A stretch of 5,337 nucleotides of DNA from Clostridia bacterium (GTDB lineage Bacteria > Bacillota > Clostridia > Christensenellales > CAG-917). Position numbers and translations under genes: made by a program. Position 1 is the stretch's first letter, and each line of letters begins with the position of its first letter. Under the pieces are notes generated by a model. The model did not search any database. It had not been told where the DNA came from and saw nothing but the letters and a program-made list of their open reading frames with translations. This document shows, piece after piece, positions 1-5,082 of this stretch. The stretch covers positions 1 to 5,337 of the forward strand of contig JAFVYE010000094.1 of assembly GCA_017500745.1 (NCBI GenBank), given 5' to 3'.

Positions 1-33
1 AGCCCATAGCTCCTTGTAAAGAAGCTACGGGCT
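1..33. terminator. Stem-loop at the left edge, possible terminator
   Basis: Bases 1-11 (AGCCCATAGCT) pair with 23-33 (AGCTACGGGCT) apart from one A-C mismatch read as DNA on the plus strand (a G-T wobble on the minus strand). A further CTT/AAG pairing lies inside (13-15 with 19-21). The shape suits a terminator, but the plus-strand side is followed by ATATTGATTATTTT rather than a clean T run. The minus-strand T run, if any, would lie outside the window. It could end a plus-strand gene to the left, or back up the tRNA terminator on the minus strand. The direction cannot be decided from here. Confidence 0.4.
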
Positions 34-79
34 ATATTGATTATTTTAGGTGAATTGTGATGCCGAAATACTCCGTATT

Positions 80-118
80 AAAAAACAAAACGAACTCCGA
101 TTTCTCAAAGTTCGTTTT
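80..118 (-). terminator. Rho-independent terminator of tRNA-Ser
   Basis: A perfect 10-bp inverted repeat, AAAACGAACT (87-96) and AGTTCGTTTT (109-118), encloses a 12-base loop. Read on the minus strand the stem runs into TTTTGTTTTTT (80-90), a typical intrinsic terminator T-tract. It begins 9 bases beyond the CCA end of the tRNA, so it very probably ends that transcript. The plus-strand side also has a T-rich tail (TTTTATTTCCTTTT), so bidirectional action is possible. Confidence 0.85.
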
Positions 119-127
119 ATTTCCTTT

Positions 128-220
128 TGGCGGAGAAGGAGAGATTCGAACCCTCGAACCGCTTTTGACGGTTACACGATTTCCAGTCGTGCGCCCTCGA
201 CCAGACTAGGCGACTTCTCC
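128..220 (-). tRNA. tRNA-Ser (anticodon GGA), CCA encoded
   Basis: This is the serine tRNA that reads UCC and UCU codons. The minus strand folds into a complete class II cloverleaf. The acceptor stem is GGAGAAG (214-220) with CTTCTCC (132-138), followed by discriminator G (131) and an encoded CCA (128-130). The D-stem is GCC/GGC. The anticodon stem is CACGA/TCGTG around the loop CTGGAAA, with anticodon GGA at 182-184. The long variable arm (about 156-174) has a CCG/CGG stem, as expected for tRNA-Ser. The T-arm is GAGGG/CTCTC with the loop TTCGAAT. Length is 93 bases with CCA. It stands alone, with its own promoter and terminator, and is transcribed away from the protein genes to its right. 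Confidence 0.97.
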
Positions 221-253
221 AAACGTGTTGTGTTGATTGTTTCAACGCAAGTA

Positions 254-282
254 ATTATATATTATCAAATCAAAATTGACAA
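254..282 (-). promoter_or_regulatory. Sigma-70/sigma-A type promoter of tRNA-Ser
   Basis: On the minus strand a -35 box TTGTCA (277-282, 5 of 6 consensus bases) and a perfect -10 box TATAAT (254-259) are separated by exactly 17 bases. The start of transcription would fall near base 247, giving a leader of about 26 bases before the mature tRNA 5' end at 220, to be removed by RNase P. Box quality and position make this the strongest promoter in the window. Confidence 0.8.
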
Positions 283-284
283 GC

Positions 285-356
285 AAAATTTGACTTTTTT
301 GTAAAATGTTGAACCAAATTTTCTTTTTTGCAGTATAAAATCAATTTGACCAAATT
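285..356. repeat. Cluster of AATTTG/CAAATT inverted repeats
   Basis: AAAATTTG (285-292) is inverted as CAAATTTT (315-322), 22 bases apart. AATTTG (343-348) and CAAATT (351-356) form a tight 6-2-6 dyad around AC. Four copies of one hexamer in both orientations within 72 bases could be regulator sites for the divergent genes. In DNA this AT-rich, however, such words also arise by chance. No protein can be assigned. Confidence 0.25.
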
Positions 357-459
357 AGAATGCCTGTTTTTGCTCAAAATCGCATATTTTTGCCGTTGAA
401 TGTGCCGTTTTGTTTCCAAAAATTTCTTAATTTAATGTTAAAATTTTTGTGCAGACCTC

Positions 460-488
460 TTGCGTATGATGGCGAAATATGTTATCAT
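460..488 (+). promoter_or_regulatory. Candidate promoter for the RDD gene, extended -10
   Basis: The -10 box TATCAT (483-488, 5 of 6) is preceded by TGT (480-482), an extended -10 element. A weak -35 TTGCGT (460-465, 3 of 6) lies 17 bases upstream. Transcription would begin near base 495, leaving a leader of about 80 bases. A TATAAT at 516-521 lacks a plausible -35 at a proper distance, but it could be the real -10 instead. Confidence 0.4.
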
Positions 489-525
489 CTCAAAGAATAG
501 TGCTATTTTTATATTTATAATATAA

Positions 526-560
526 ACACTTTATCACTTTGGTGTGCTAAAGTGTGGCAC
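526..560 (+). promoter_or_regulatory. Leader inverted repeats before the RDD gene
   Basis: In the presumed 5' leader, AAAGTG (549-554) can pair with CACTTT at 535-540 (8-base loop). Alternatively AAAGTGT (549-555) can pair with ACACTTT at 526-532. GTGC (544-547) can pair with GCAC (557-560), ending just before the ribosome binding site at 561. These pairings exclude one another in part. They are short, and no known riboswitch is recognised. Confidence 0.25.
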
Positions 561-568
561 GGAGAGAG
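561..568 (+). promoter_or_regulatory. Ribosome binding site deciding the RDD start
   Basis: GGAGAGAG lies 6 bases before ATG 575, with its GGAG core 10 bases away. This favours ATG 575 over the in-frame GTG at 554. Starting at the GTG would place this site inside the coding sequence, and the GTG has no comparable purine-rich site of its own. Confidence 0.75.
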
Positions 569-574
569 CGTAAT

Positions 575-1456
575 ATGATATTTGACATTCAAAAAGCAAG
601 CGTACTCAAGCGTGTGTCAGCGTTCGTTTTGGACCTGATCCTTTTTGCCATCCTTGCGGTGGGCATCGCTGCACTCATCGGTCTTGCTTGCGACTATGAC
701 GGACATATTGAAAAGCTTGAAAATTACTTCACCTCTTACAAGGCAGAGTACGAGCTTAAATATGACGTTGATCTTGACATTTCTGAGAACGACTACAACC
801 TCCTTTCTGCAGAAGAACAGCAGAAGTGGCAAGAGGCATACAATGCTTGCAACGAAGCTCTCAATGCCGACACTGGCGCAACTGCAACTTTCGTTCGTAT
901 CATCAGCTATACACTCCTCATGGTTTCATTGGGCATTTTGTTTTCCATGGCTGTGCTGGAGTTTGCATTCCCCCTTCTTTTCAAAAACGGCCAAACCATT
1001 GGCAAAAAAGTCTTTGGCATTGGCGTAATACATCAAAATGGTGTGCGTGTCAACGTCACAGCAATGTTTGTGCGCACCTTCCTTGGCAAATACACGGTGG
1101 AAACTATGGTCCCCGTGCTTTTGCTTTATATGATGTTTGCTCTTGGCACCGGAGTCATTTCACTTATCATCATCGGACTTCTCCTTGTTCTTCAAATTGG
1201 CATCTTTGTGTACACCAAAAATCTGCGCTGTCTTATCCACGACGTCTTTGCAAAAACCGTCTGCGTTGACTTGGCAAGCCAAATGGTGTTTGCTGACGTT
1301 GAGGAGATGAATGCTTTCAAGCGCAATGCCTATGCAGACTCCGCTCAGTCTGCATCTGACAACGGCATCTATGACACGGCAAACACCGTCACTCACACAT
1401 TGGTTCAAATGGACAAACCCGAGGATAACAGTTCCGAGGACTCAAAAACCGAATAA
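575..1456 (+). CDS. RDD family integral membrane protein
   Basis: This is a 293-residue membrane protein of the RDD family (Pfam PF06271 type), whose cargo is mostly unknown; a few members have been linked to cation/proton antiport. The family pattern is visible: K-R13-x-x-A16-x-x-x-D20 opens the first membrane segment (about 14-37). GQTIGKK (139-145) precedes the GIGVI stretch, and IHDVFAKTVCVD (221-232) gives the conserved aspartate near the end of the domain. Further membrane segments lie at about 106-136 and 177-213; the latter may be two short passes. Residues 38-104 form a long hydrophilic, acidic loop between the first two membrane segments, predicted outside the cell. The tail (233-293) is polar and acidic and looks disordered. 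The start at ATG 575 rests on the GGAGAGAG site. The 60-base gap to the ATPase gene has no clear terminator, so read-through into the transporter operon is possible. A functional link to sugar uptake is not shown by the sequence. Confidence 0.9.
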   Translation: MIFDIQKASVLKRVSAFVLDLILFAILAVGIAALIGLACDYDGHIEKLENYFTSYKAEYELKYDVDLDISENDYNLLSAEEQQKWQEAYNACNEALNADTGATATFVRIISYTLLMVSLGILFSMAVLEFAFPLLFKNGQTIGKKVFGIGVIHQNGVRVNVTAMFVRTFLGKYTVETMVPVLLLYMMFALGTGVISLIIIGLLLVLQIGIFVYTKNLRCLIHDVFAKTVCVDLASQMVFADVEEMNAFKRNAYADSAQSASDNGIYDTANTVTHTLVQMDKPEDNSSEDSKTE

Positions 1457-1457
1457 C

Positions 1458-1486
1458 TTGATTTGACATCAAATCGTTATTATACA
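1458..1486 (+). promoter_or_regulatory. Candidate promoter of the transporter operon
   Basis: A -35 box TTGATT (1458-1463, 4 of 6) and a -10 box TATACA (1481-1486, 4 of 6) are 17 bases apart. Transcription would begin near 1493, about 24 bases before the ATPase start. The perfect dyad at 1460-1475 overlaps the -35 box and the spacer, which is where a repressor would block polymerase. A TTGACA at 1463-1468 is a perfect -35 match but has no -10 box at a suitable distance. Confidence 0.45.
1460..1475. promoter_or_regulatory. Perfect dyad, candidate operator
   Basis: GATTTGA (1460-1466) and TCAAATC (1469-1475) are exact inverted repeats around CA. A 16-base dyad of this kind, just upstream of a sugar-transporter operon and overlapping a likely -35 box, fits an operator for a dimeric regulator. 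It does not have the central CG usual for LacI-family operators, so the regulator family is open. As RNA it could form only a 5-bp hairpin with no T run, so a terminator is unlikely. Confidence 0.5.
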
Positions 1487-1516
1487 GCAGAAAAATATTA
1501 TAAAGGAATTTAGGAT

Positions 1517-3109
1517 ATGAAAGTTGTACTTGAAAATTTGACCAAAGTATTTCCCAGCAGAAACAAAAAAGTAGGCGGGGAAGTCACAGCAGTCAACGAT
1601 TTCACTTTTGAAATCCCCGACGGCAAACTCATCGGCCTTCTCGGACCTTCCGGTTGCGGTAAATCAACCACACTCTATATGATCAGTGGTCTCCAAAAGC
1701 CCACCTCCGGCAAGATCTATTTTGGCGAAGATGACATCACGGCTTTGTCACCCGAAAACAGAGGTGTCGGTCTTGTGTTCCAAAACTATGCACTTTATCC
1801 TCATATGACCGTCAAACAAAACATTTTGTTCCCCCTCCAAAACCTCAAGGGCGAGGACAAACTCTCAAAGGATGAAATGCTCAAGAGAGCATATGATGCA
1901 GCAAAGCTCGTTCAAATTGATGAACTCATGGATCGCAAGCCCAGCGAACTCTCCGGTGGTCAACAACAACGTGTTGCAATCGCTCGTGCACTTGTCAAAA
2001 TGCCCAGAGTACTCCTCCTTGACGAACCTCTCTCAAACCTTGACGCTCGTTTGAGACTTCAAACTCGTGAGGAAATCAGAAGAATCCAAAGAGAAACTCA
2101 AATCACAACAATCTTTGTCACACACGACCAAGAAGAAGCAATGAGCATCTCTGACATGATCGTTGTCATGAAGCTGGGTGTCCTCCAACAAATCGGCGCA
2201 CCTCAAGACGTCTATGACAGCCCCGAAAACTTGTTTGTTGCAAAGTTCCTCGGCACACCTCCCATCAACGTGTTTGACGGCGAAGTCCGTGACGGCAAGG
2301 TCTACATTGGCAAGGATGCAATCCTTGATGCTCCCGGTGTCCCCGATCAATACGTTTTCGTTGGCGTTCGTCCCGAAGGATTTGAGCTTGCAGATGACGG
2401 CGCTCTCCATTGCGAACTTCGTAGTGTGGAAGTTATGGGCCGTGACGTCAGCATCGTGTCAGCAAATCCCGCTGCACACACTCCCATCATCCGCTCAATC
2501 GTTGATGCAGACAACAAGGTTGACATAACCGCATCTGAAGTCCGCTTCAACTTGAAGCCCCACAAGACCTTTATCTTTGCAAAGGAAACCATCACTTGGT
2601 CACTTGGCTCCGAAGGCAAAACTGTCTATAAGTTTGACAAGCACAATCAAAAACTTAATGCAATCGTTGAAGGCAGAACCTACGACATGGGCGTTCTCCT
2701 CACAGATGAAGAAATTGCAAAGCTTGAAAAGCAAGCTCAACAAAGTCTTAATCCCGTTGCAAAGTTCTTTGTCAAACAAGGCAAGAAAGTCCTTGCAGCA
2801 GCACAAACTAAGGTTGCTCCTTTGGTCAACTTCATCCAAAATCACATTCCTGAAAAACCTGCTCTCACAGGCGAATTTACATACAAACTCGCAATGGGCA
2901 AAAACAGTGAAGGCAACACCCTTTACTTTGCCGGTGGCGTAAGCGATGGCAAACTTGTTGTCACAGATGACATCGCAAATGCAATCAATCTCCATGCCGA
3001 AATCGTTGACGGTGGATACAACGTCTATTATCTTGACGGCGAAACAAAAGTCTATCCTGAAATCAGCGTAGAAAACGGCGAAAATCACGAAAAGAGAATC
3101 TTTCTGTAA
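1517..3109 (+). CDS. Carbohydrate ABC importer ATPase, long C-terminus
   Basis: This is the nucleotide-binding subunit of a CUT1-type sugar importer (UgpC/MalK/MsmX group), which hydrolyses ATP on the cytoplasmic face of the permease pair. All motifs are intact: Walker A GPSGCGKST (43-51), Q-loop Q89, signature LSGGQQQR (145-152), Walker B VLLLDEP (165-171) with E170, D-loop SNLDA (173-177) and switch H203. A TOBE/MalK regulatory region follows (about 245-358), with VRPEGF (284-289) and an end of the usual type, FNLKPHKTFIF (344-354). Family members normally stop near 360-390 residues, but this one has 530. The extra part has a K/D-rich segment (359-398), a basic helical linker (about 399-445) and a beta-rich tail (452-530) without recognised function. 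AAAGGA (1502-1507) lies 9 bases before ATG 1517. The gene is first in the operon, with an 11-base gap to the next gene. Because MsmX-like ATPases can serve several importers, it may also energise other transporters. Confidence 0.96.
   Translation: MKVVLENLTKVFPSRNKKVGGEVTAVNDFTFEIPDGKLIGLLGPSGCGKSTTLYMISGLQKPTSGKIYFGEDDITALSPENRGVGLVFQNYALYPHMTVKQNILFPLQNLKGEDKLSKDEMLKRAYDAAKLVQIDELMDRKPSELSGGQQQRVAIARALVKMPRVLLLDEPLSNLDARLRLQTREEIRRIQRETQITTIFVTHDQEEAMSISDMIVVMKLGVLQQIGAPQDVYDSPENLFVAKFLGTPPINVFDGEVRDGKVYIGKDAILDAPGVPDQYVFVGVRPEGFELADDGALHCELRSVEVMGRDVSIVSANPAAHTPIIRSIVDADNKVDITASEVRFNLKPHKTFIFAKETITWSLGSEGKTVYKFDKHNQKLNAIVEGRTYDMGVLLTDEEIAKLEKQAQQSLNPVAKFFVKQGKKVLAAAQTKVAPLVNFIQNHIPEKPALTGEFTYKLAMGKNSEGNTLYFAGGVSDGKLVVTDDIANAINLHAEIVDGGYNVYYLDGETKVYPEISVENGENHEKRIFL
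2591..3106 (+). other. C-terminal extension of the ATPase
   Basis: This covers residues 359-530 of the ATPase, past the normal end of the family. It begins with a short beta-like stretch (VYKFD, 370-374). A helical, lysine- and glutamine-rich linker follows (399-445), with no membrane segment. The last 80 residues alternate hydrophobic and polar residues with GG and DG turns (TLYFAGG 468-474, VDGGYNVYYLDG 497-508), suggesting a small beta-sandwich or barrel. Reading frame, codon use and base composition continue smoothly from the ATPase part, so a frameshift or recent fusion is not apparent. A role in sensing sugar or in binding a regulator is a guess. Confidence 0.6.
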
Positions 3110-3120
3110 GAGGTGAAACT

Positions 3121-4059
3121 ATGGTAGATTCTAAACACAAATGGAAGGCATGGTTGTATTTGTCACCCGCACTGGTTTTGCTGGCGATATTTACAATCTA
3201 TCCTATCATCAACACTATCAGATTGGCATTCCTTGAGGACTACAATATGATGGCTGCAATAAACGGCAAGGTGTTTGAATTCGGTTTCAAAAACTTTGAG
3301 AAGGTTGTTGCATATAGAGGTTTCACCACCTGTTTGAAAAACACGGTGCTCCTTTGCGTGCTCACAGTGCCTATCTCAACCATCCTTGCACTCCTTATTG
3401 CAGTTGCATTGAACTCAATCGGCCCTCTCCGTAGATTCCTTCAAACCATCTATTTCTTGCCTTATGTCACCAACAGCATCGCAATCGGTATGGTTTTTGC
3501 AGCAATGTTCAACGTGGTTGGCAACATTTCTGCAGAGCCTCCCCTCATTGTTACTGCCGGTATCATAAACAATTTCCTCGGTTTGTTCGGCGTTGAGCCC
3601 ATCAACTGGATCAACGTTGGATCACCTTATTGGGCAAATATGACGGTTATGGTCGTTTATATTGTTTGGAACGCACTTCCTTTCAAGATACTTATCCTTC
3701 TTGGTGGTCTCCAAAGCGTCAACAAACAATATTACGATGCAGCAAAGGTTGACGGAACTTCAAGAGCAAGAGTGCTCAGAAAGATTACAATCCCCCTCCT
3801 TTCACCTATGATTGCATACGTTGTCATCACAGGTTTCATTGGTGGATTTAAGGAATATTCAAGCATTGTCGGTGTTTTCGGCGAAGGCATGGGCCCTGGC
3901 GACAACTTGGCTCTCAACACCATGGTTGGATATATCTATCAATCACTTGAAGGTCAACATCAAGGCAGAGCAAGTGCTGCTGCACTCATTCTGTTTGCAA
4001 TCATTCTTGCAGTCACTCTCATCAACTTGCAAGTCAGCAAGAAGAGAGTCCACTATTAA
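3121..4059 (+). CDS. Sugar ABC importer permease, MalF/UgpA type
   Basis: This is a 312-residue membrane subunit that forms half of the translocation channel of a CUT1 carbohydrate importer. There are about six membrane segments, at roughly 10-32, 73-97, 106-130, 172-196, 228-248 and 284-304. The EAA coupling loop, which docks on the ATPase, is clear at 204-229: YYDAAKVDG, then IPLLSP. The N-terminus (WKAWLYLSPAL) and the INW segment before the fourth membrane helix (161-163) are typical of UgpA/LacF-like proteins. The large periplasmic insertion of enterobacterial MalF is absent, as usual in Gram-positive relatives. The ribosome binding site AAGAGGTG (3108-3115) overlaps the stop codon of the ATPase gene, and the start follows 11 bases after it, so translation is probably coupled. 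The next permease begins 12 bases after the stop. Substrate cannot be told from the sequence. Confidence 0.95.
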   Translation: MVDSKHKWKAWLYLSPALVLLAIFTIYPIINTIRLAFLEDYNMMAAINGKVFEFGFKNFEKVVAYRGFTTCLKNTVLLCVLTVPISTILALLIAVALNSIGPLRRFLQTIYFLPYVTNSIAIGMVFAAMFNVVGNISAEPPLIVTAGIINNFLGLFGVEPINWINVGSPYWANMTVMVVYIVWNALPFKILILLGGLQSVNKQYYDAAKVDGTSRARVLRKITIPLLSPMIAYVVITGFIGGFKEYSSIVGVFGEGMGPGDNLALNTMVGYIYQSLEGQHQGRASAAALILFAIILAVTLINLQVSKKRVHY

Positions 4060-4071
4060 TGGAGGTGTGTT

Positions 4072-4971
4072 ATGGCAGTAAAGAAAAATAGAGAAGTCAT
4101 TATGCACGAGAGAGATATTGAAAAAACCTCTCAACTCCAAATCGTAAAGACAGTTTTCGGCACATTCTTCCGTTATCTGTTTTTGCTCATCGTTGCTTTT
4201 GTTGTTTTGTTCCCCTTCTATTGGATGATCATATCATCATTGAAGTCATTGCCGGAATACAAACTCAACGTTCCCACATTCTGGCCTCAAGAAGTTATGT
4301 GGGGCAACTATGCAGAAGCATTTACAGCAGCAAACCTTGGCACTTTGTTCAAGAACACAATCATCGTTGGTGTTGTGTCAACAATCTTGTCATTGGTCAT
4401 CACAATCCTCACAGCATTCGTCTTTGCACGTCTTGAGTTCAAGGGCAAAAACATCCTCTTTGCAGGTCTCCTTGCAACAATGATGATTCCCGGCGAACTC
4501 TTTACAATCACAAACTATGAGGTTGTCACAAGATTTGGCTGGATGAACACATACACAGTTTTGATCGTTCCTTTCCTCGTCAGCGTGTTTTATGTGTATC
4601 TGCTCAGACAAAACTTTATGCAAATTCCTAATGAGCTCTATCTTGCAGCAAAGGTTGACGGCACCAGCGACCTCAAGTATCTCTGGAAAGTCATGATTCC
4701 TCTTGCATTGCCCACCATCATCTCAATTACTATCCTCAAGATGATGGGCGCATGGAACTCATATATGTGGCCAAGACTTGTTGCAAACGATGAAGCCCAT
4801 CGCCTCATCACCAACGGTCTTAGAAACGCATTTACCGCAGCATCAGGCGAAACAAACTTCCCAGTACAGATGGCAGCAGTTGCATTGGTTTCAATACCTT
4901 TGTTCCTTGTGTTCATCTTCTTCAGAAAGTACATCATGAAGGGCGTTTCAAGAAGCGGTATTAAAGGATAA
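4072..4971 (+). CDS. Sugar ABC importer permease, MalG/UgpE type
   Basis: This is a 299-residue second membrane subunit and partner of the preceding permease. The cytoplasmic N-terminus of about 30 residues is charged. Six membrane segments lie at about 33-56, 94-118, 127-147, 160-179, 207-227 and 264-284. The EAA loop is at 188-214 (ELYLAAKVDG, then IPLALP), and the C-terminus KGVSRSGIKG matches the usual ending of the MalG/UgpE group. GGAGGTG (4061-4067) lies 4 bases before ATG 4072 and supports this start. A second in-frame ATG at 4102 has no comparable site. It follows the first permease by 12 bases, and both share an identical 18-base stretch coding for the AAKVDG core of the EAA loop. 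After its stop come a stem-loop and then the binding-protein gene. Confidence 0.95.
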   Translation: MAVKKNREVIMHERDIEKTSQLQIVKTVFGTFFRYLFLLIVAFVVLFPFYWMIISSLKSLPEYKLNVPTFWPQEVMWGNYAEAFTAANLGTLFKNTIIVGVVSTILSLVITILTAFVFARLEFKGKNILFAGLLATMMIPGELFTITNYEVVTRFGWMNTYTVLIVPFLVSVFYVYLLRQNFMQIPNELYLAAKVDGTSDLKYLWKVMIPLALPTIISITILKMMGAWNSYMWPRLVANDEAHRLITNGLRNAFTAASGETNFPVQMAAVALVSIPLFLVFIFFRKYIMKGVSRSGIKG

Positions 4972-4981
4972 ACGCCATTCT

Positions 4982-5019
4982 AACCCAGTATTTCTTGCTT
5001 GGATGCAAGGAACTGGGTT
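4982..5019 (+). terminator. Intergenic stem-loop before the binding-protein gene
   Basis: AACCCAG (4982-4988) pairs with CTGGGTT (5013-5019), and TTTCTTGC (4991-4998) pairs with GCAAGGAA (5005-5012) with one G-U pair. This leaves a 2-base bulge and a 6-base loop, about 15 bp in all. Only TTT follows (5018-5020), so full rho-independent termination is doubtful. More likely it ends part of the transcripts, or protects mRNA ends so that the binding protein is made in excess over the membrane subunits, as seen in other sugar transporter operons. An extended -10-like TGTTAAAAT (5025-5033) just after it could give the next gene its own promoter, though no -35 box is visible. Confidence 0.55.
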
Positions 5020-5065
5020 TAGTGTGTTAAAATGTAACTATATAGCAAATAAAAACAAACATATT

Positions 5066-5074
5066 AAAGAGGAG
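5066..5074 (+). promoter_or_regulatory. Strong ribosome binding site of the binding protein
   Basis: AAAGAGGAG ends 8 bases before ATG 5083, an almost ideal match and spacing. This fixes the start of the partial downstream gene, which runs off the window, and fits the high expression usual for solute-binding lipoproteins. Confidence 0.85.
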
Positions 5075-5082
5075 TAAATAAT

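Larger units (their letters stand above)
221..574. other. AT-rich intergenic region between divergent units
   Basis: This stretch of about 350 bases lies between tRNA-Ser (minus strand) and the RDD gene (plus strand). I see no credible coding sequence in it. It holds the tRNA promoter (254-282), several AATTTG/CAAATT inverted repeats (285-356), a candidate plus-strand promoter (460-488) and a leader with competing inverted repeats (526-560). Bases 357-459 are T- and A-rich, with no feature I can support. Confidence 0.7.

Noticed and set aside
50..304. Plus-strand open frame of 84 codons
   Set aside because: It runs antisense across the whole tRNA-Ser gene, has no ribosome binding site and encodes no recognisable protein.
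276..307. Plus-strand TTGACA (276-281) with TAAAAT (302-307) as a promoter for the RDD gene
   Set aside because: The spacer is 20 bases, too long, and the -35 box is the reverse face of the tRNA promoter box. It is also about 270 bases from the gene.
334..339. TATAAA as another plus-strand -10 box
   Set aside because: The nearest -35-like word (TTGAAC, 309-314) is 19 bases away and weak, and the site lies far from the start codon.
554..574. GTG at 554 as start of the RDD gene
   Set aside because: The good ribosome binding site at 561-568 lies downstream of it and points to ATG 575. The seven extra residues (starting MARRER) are not part of the family pattern.
1463..1468. Perfect -35 box TTGACA before the ATPase gene
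   Set aside because: No acceptable -10 box lies 15-19 bases downstream. The overlapping TTGATT at 1458 with TATACA at 1481 fits better.
2600..3088. Minus-strand open frame of 162 codons opposite the ATPase tail
   Set aside because: It is opposite a convincing coding region in the same operon, is unusually rich in cysteine, phenylalanine and valine as antisense frames often are, and has no ribosome binding site that I can see.
4072..4104. Internal ATG at 4102 as start of the second permease
   Set aside because: GGAGGTG at proper distance from ATG 4072 decides for the upstream start.
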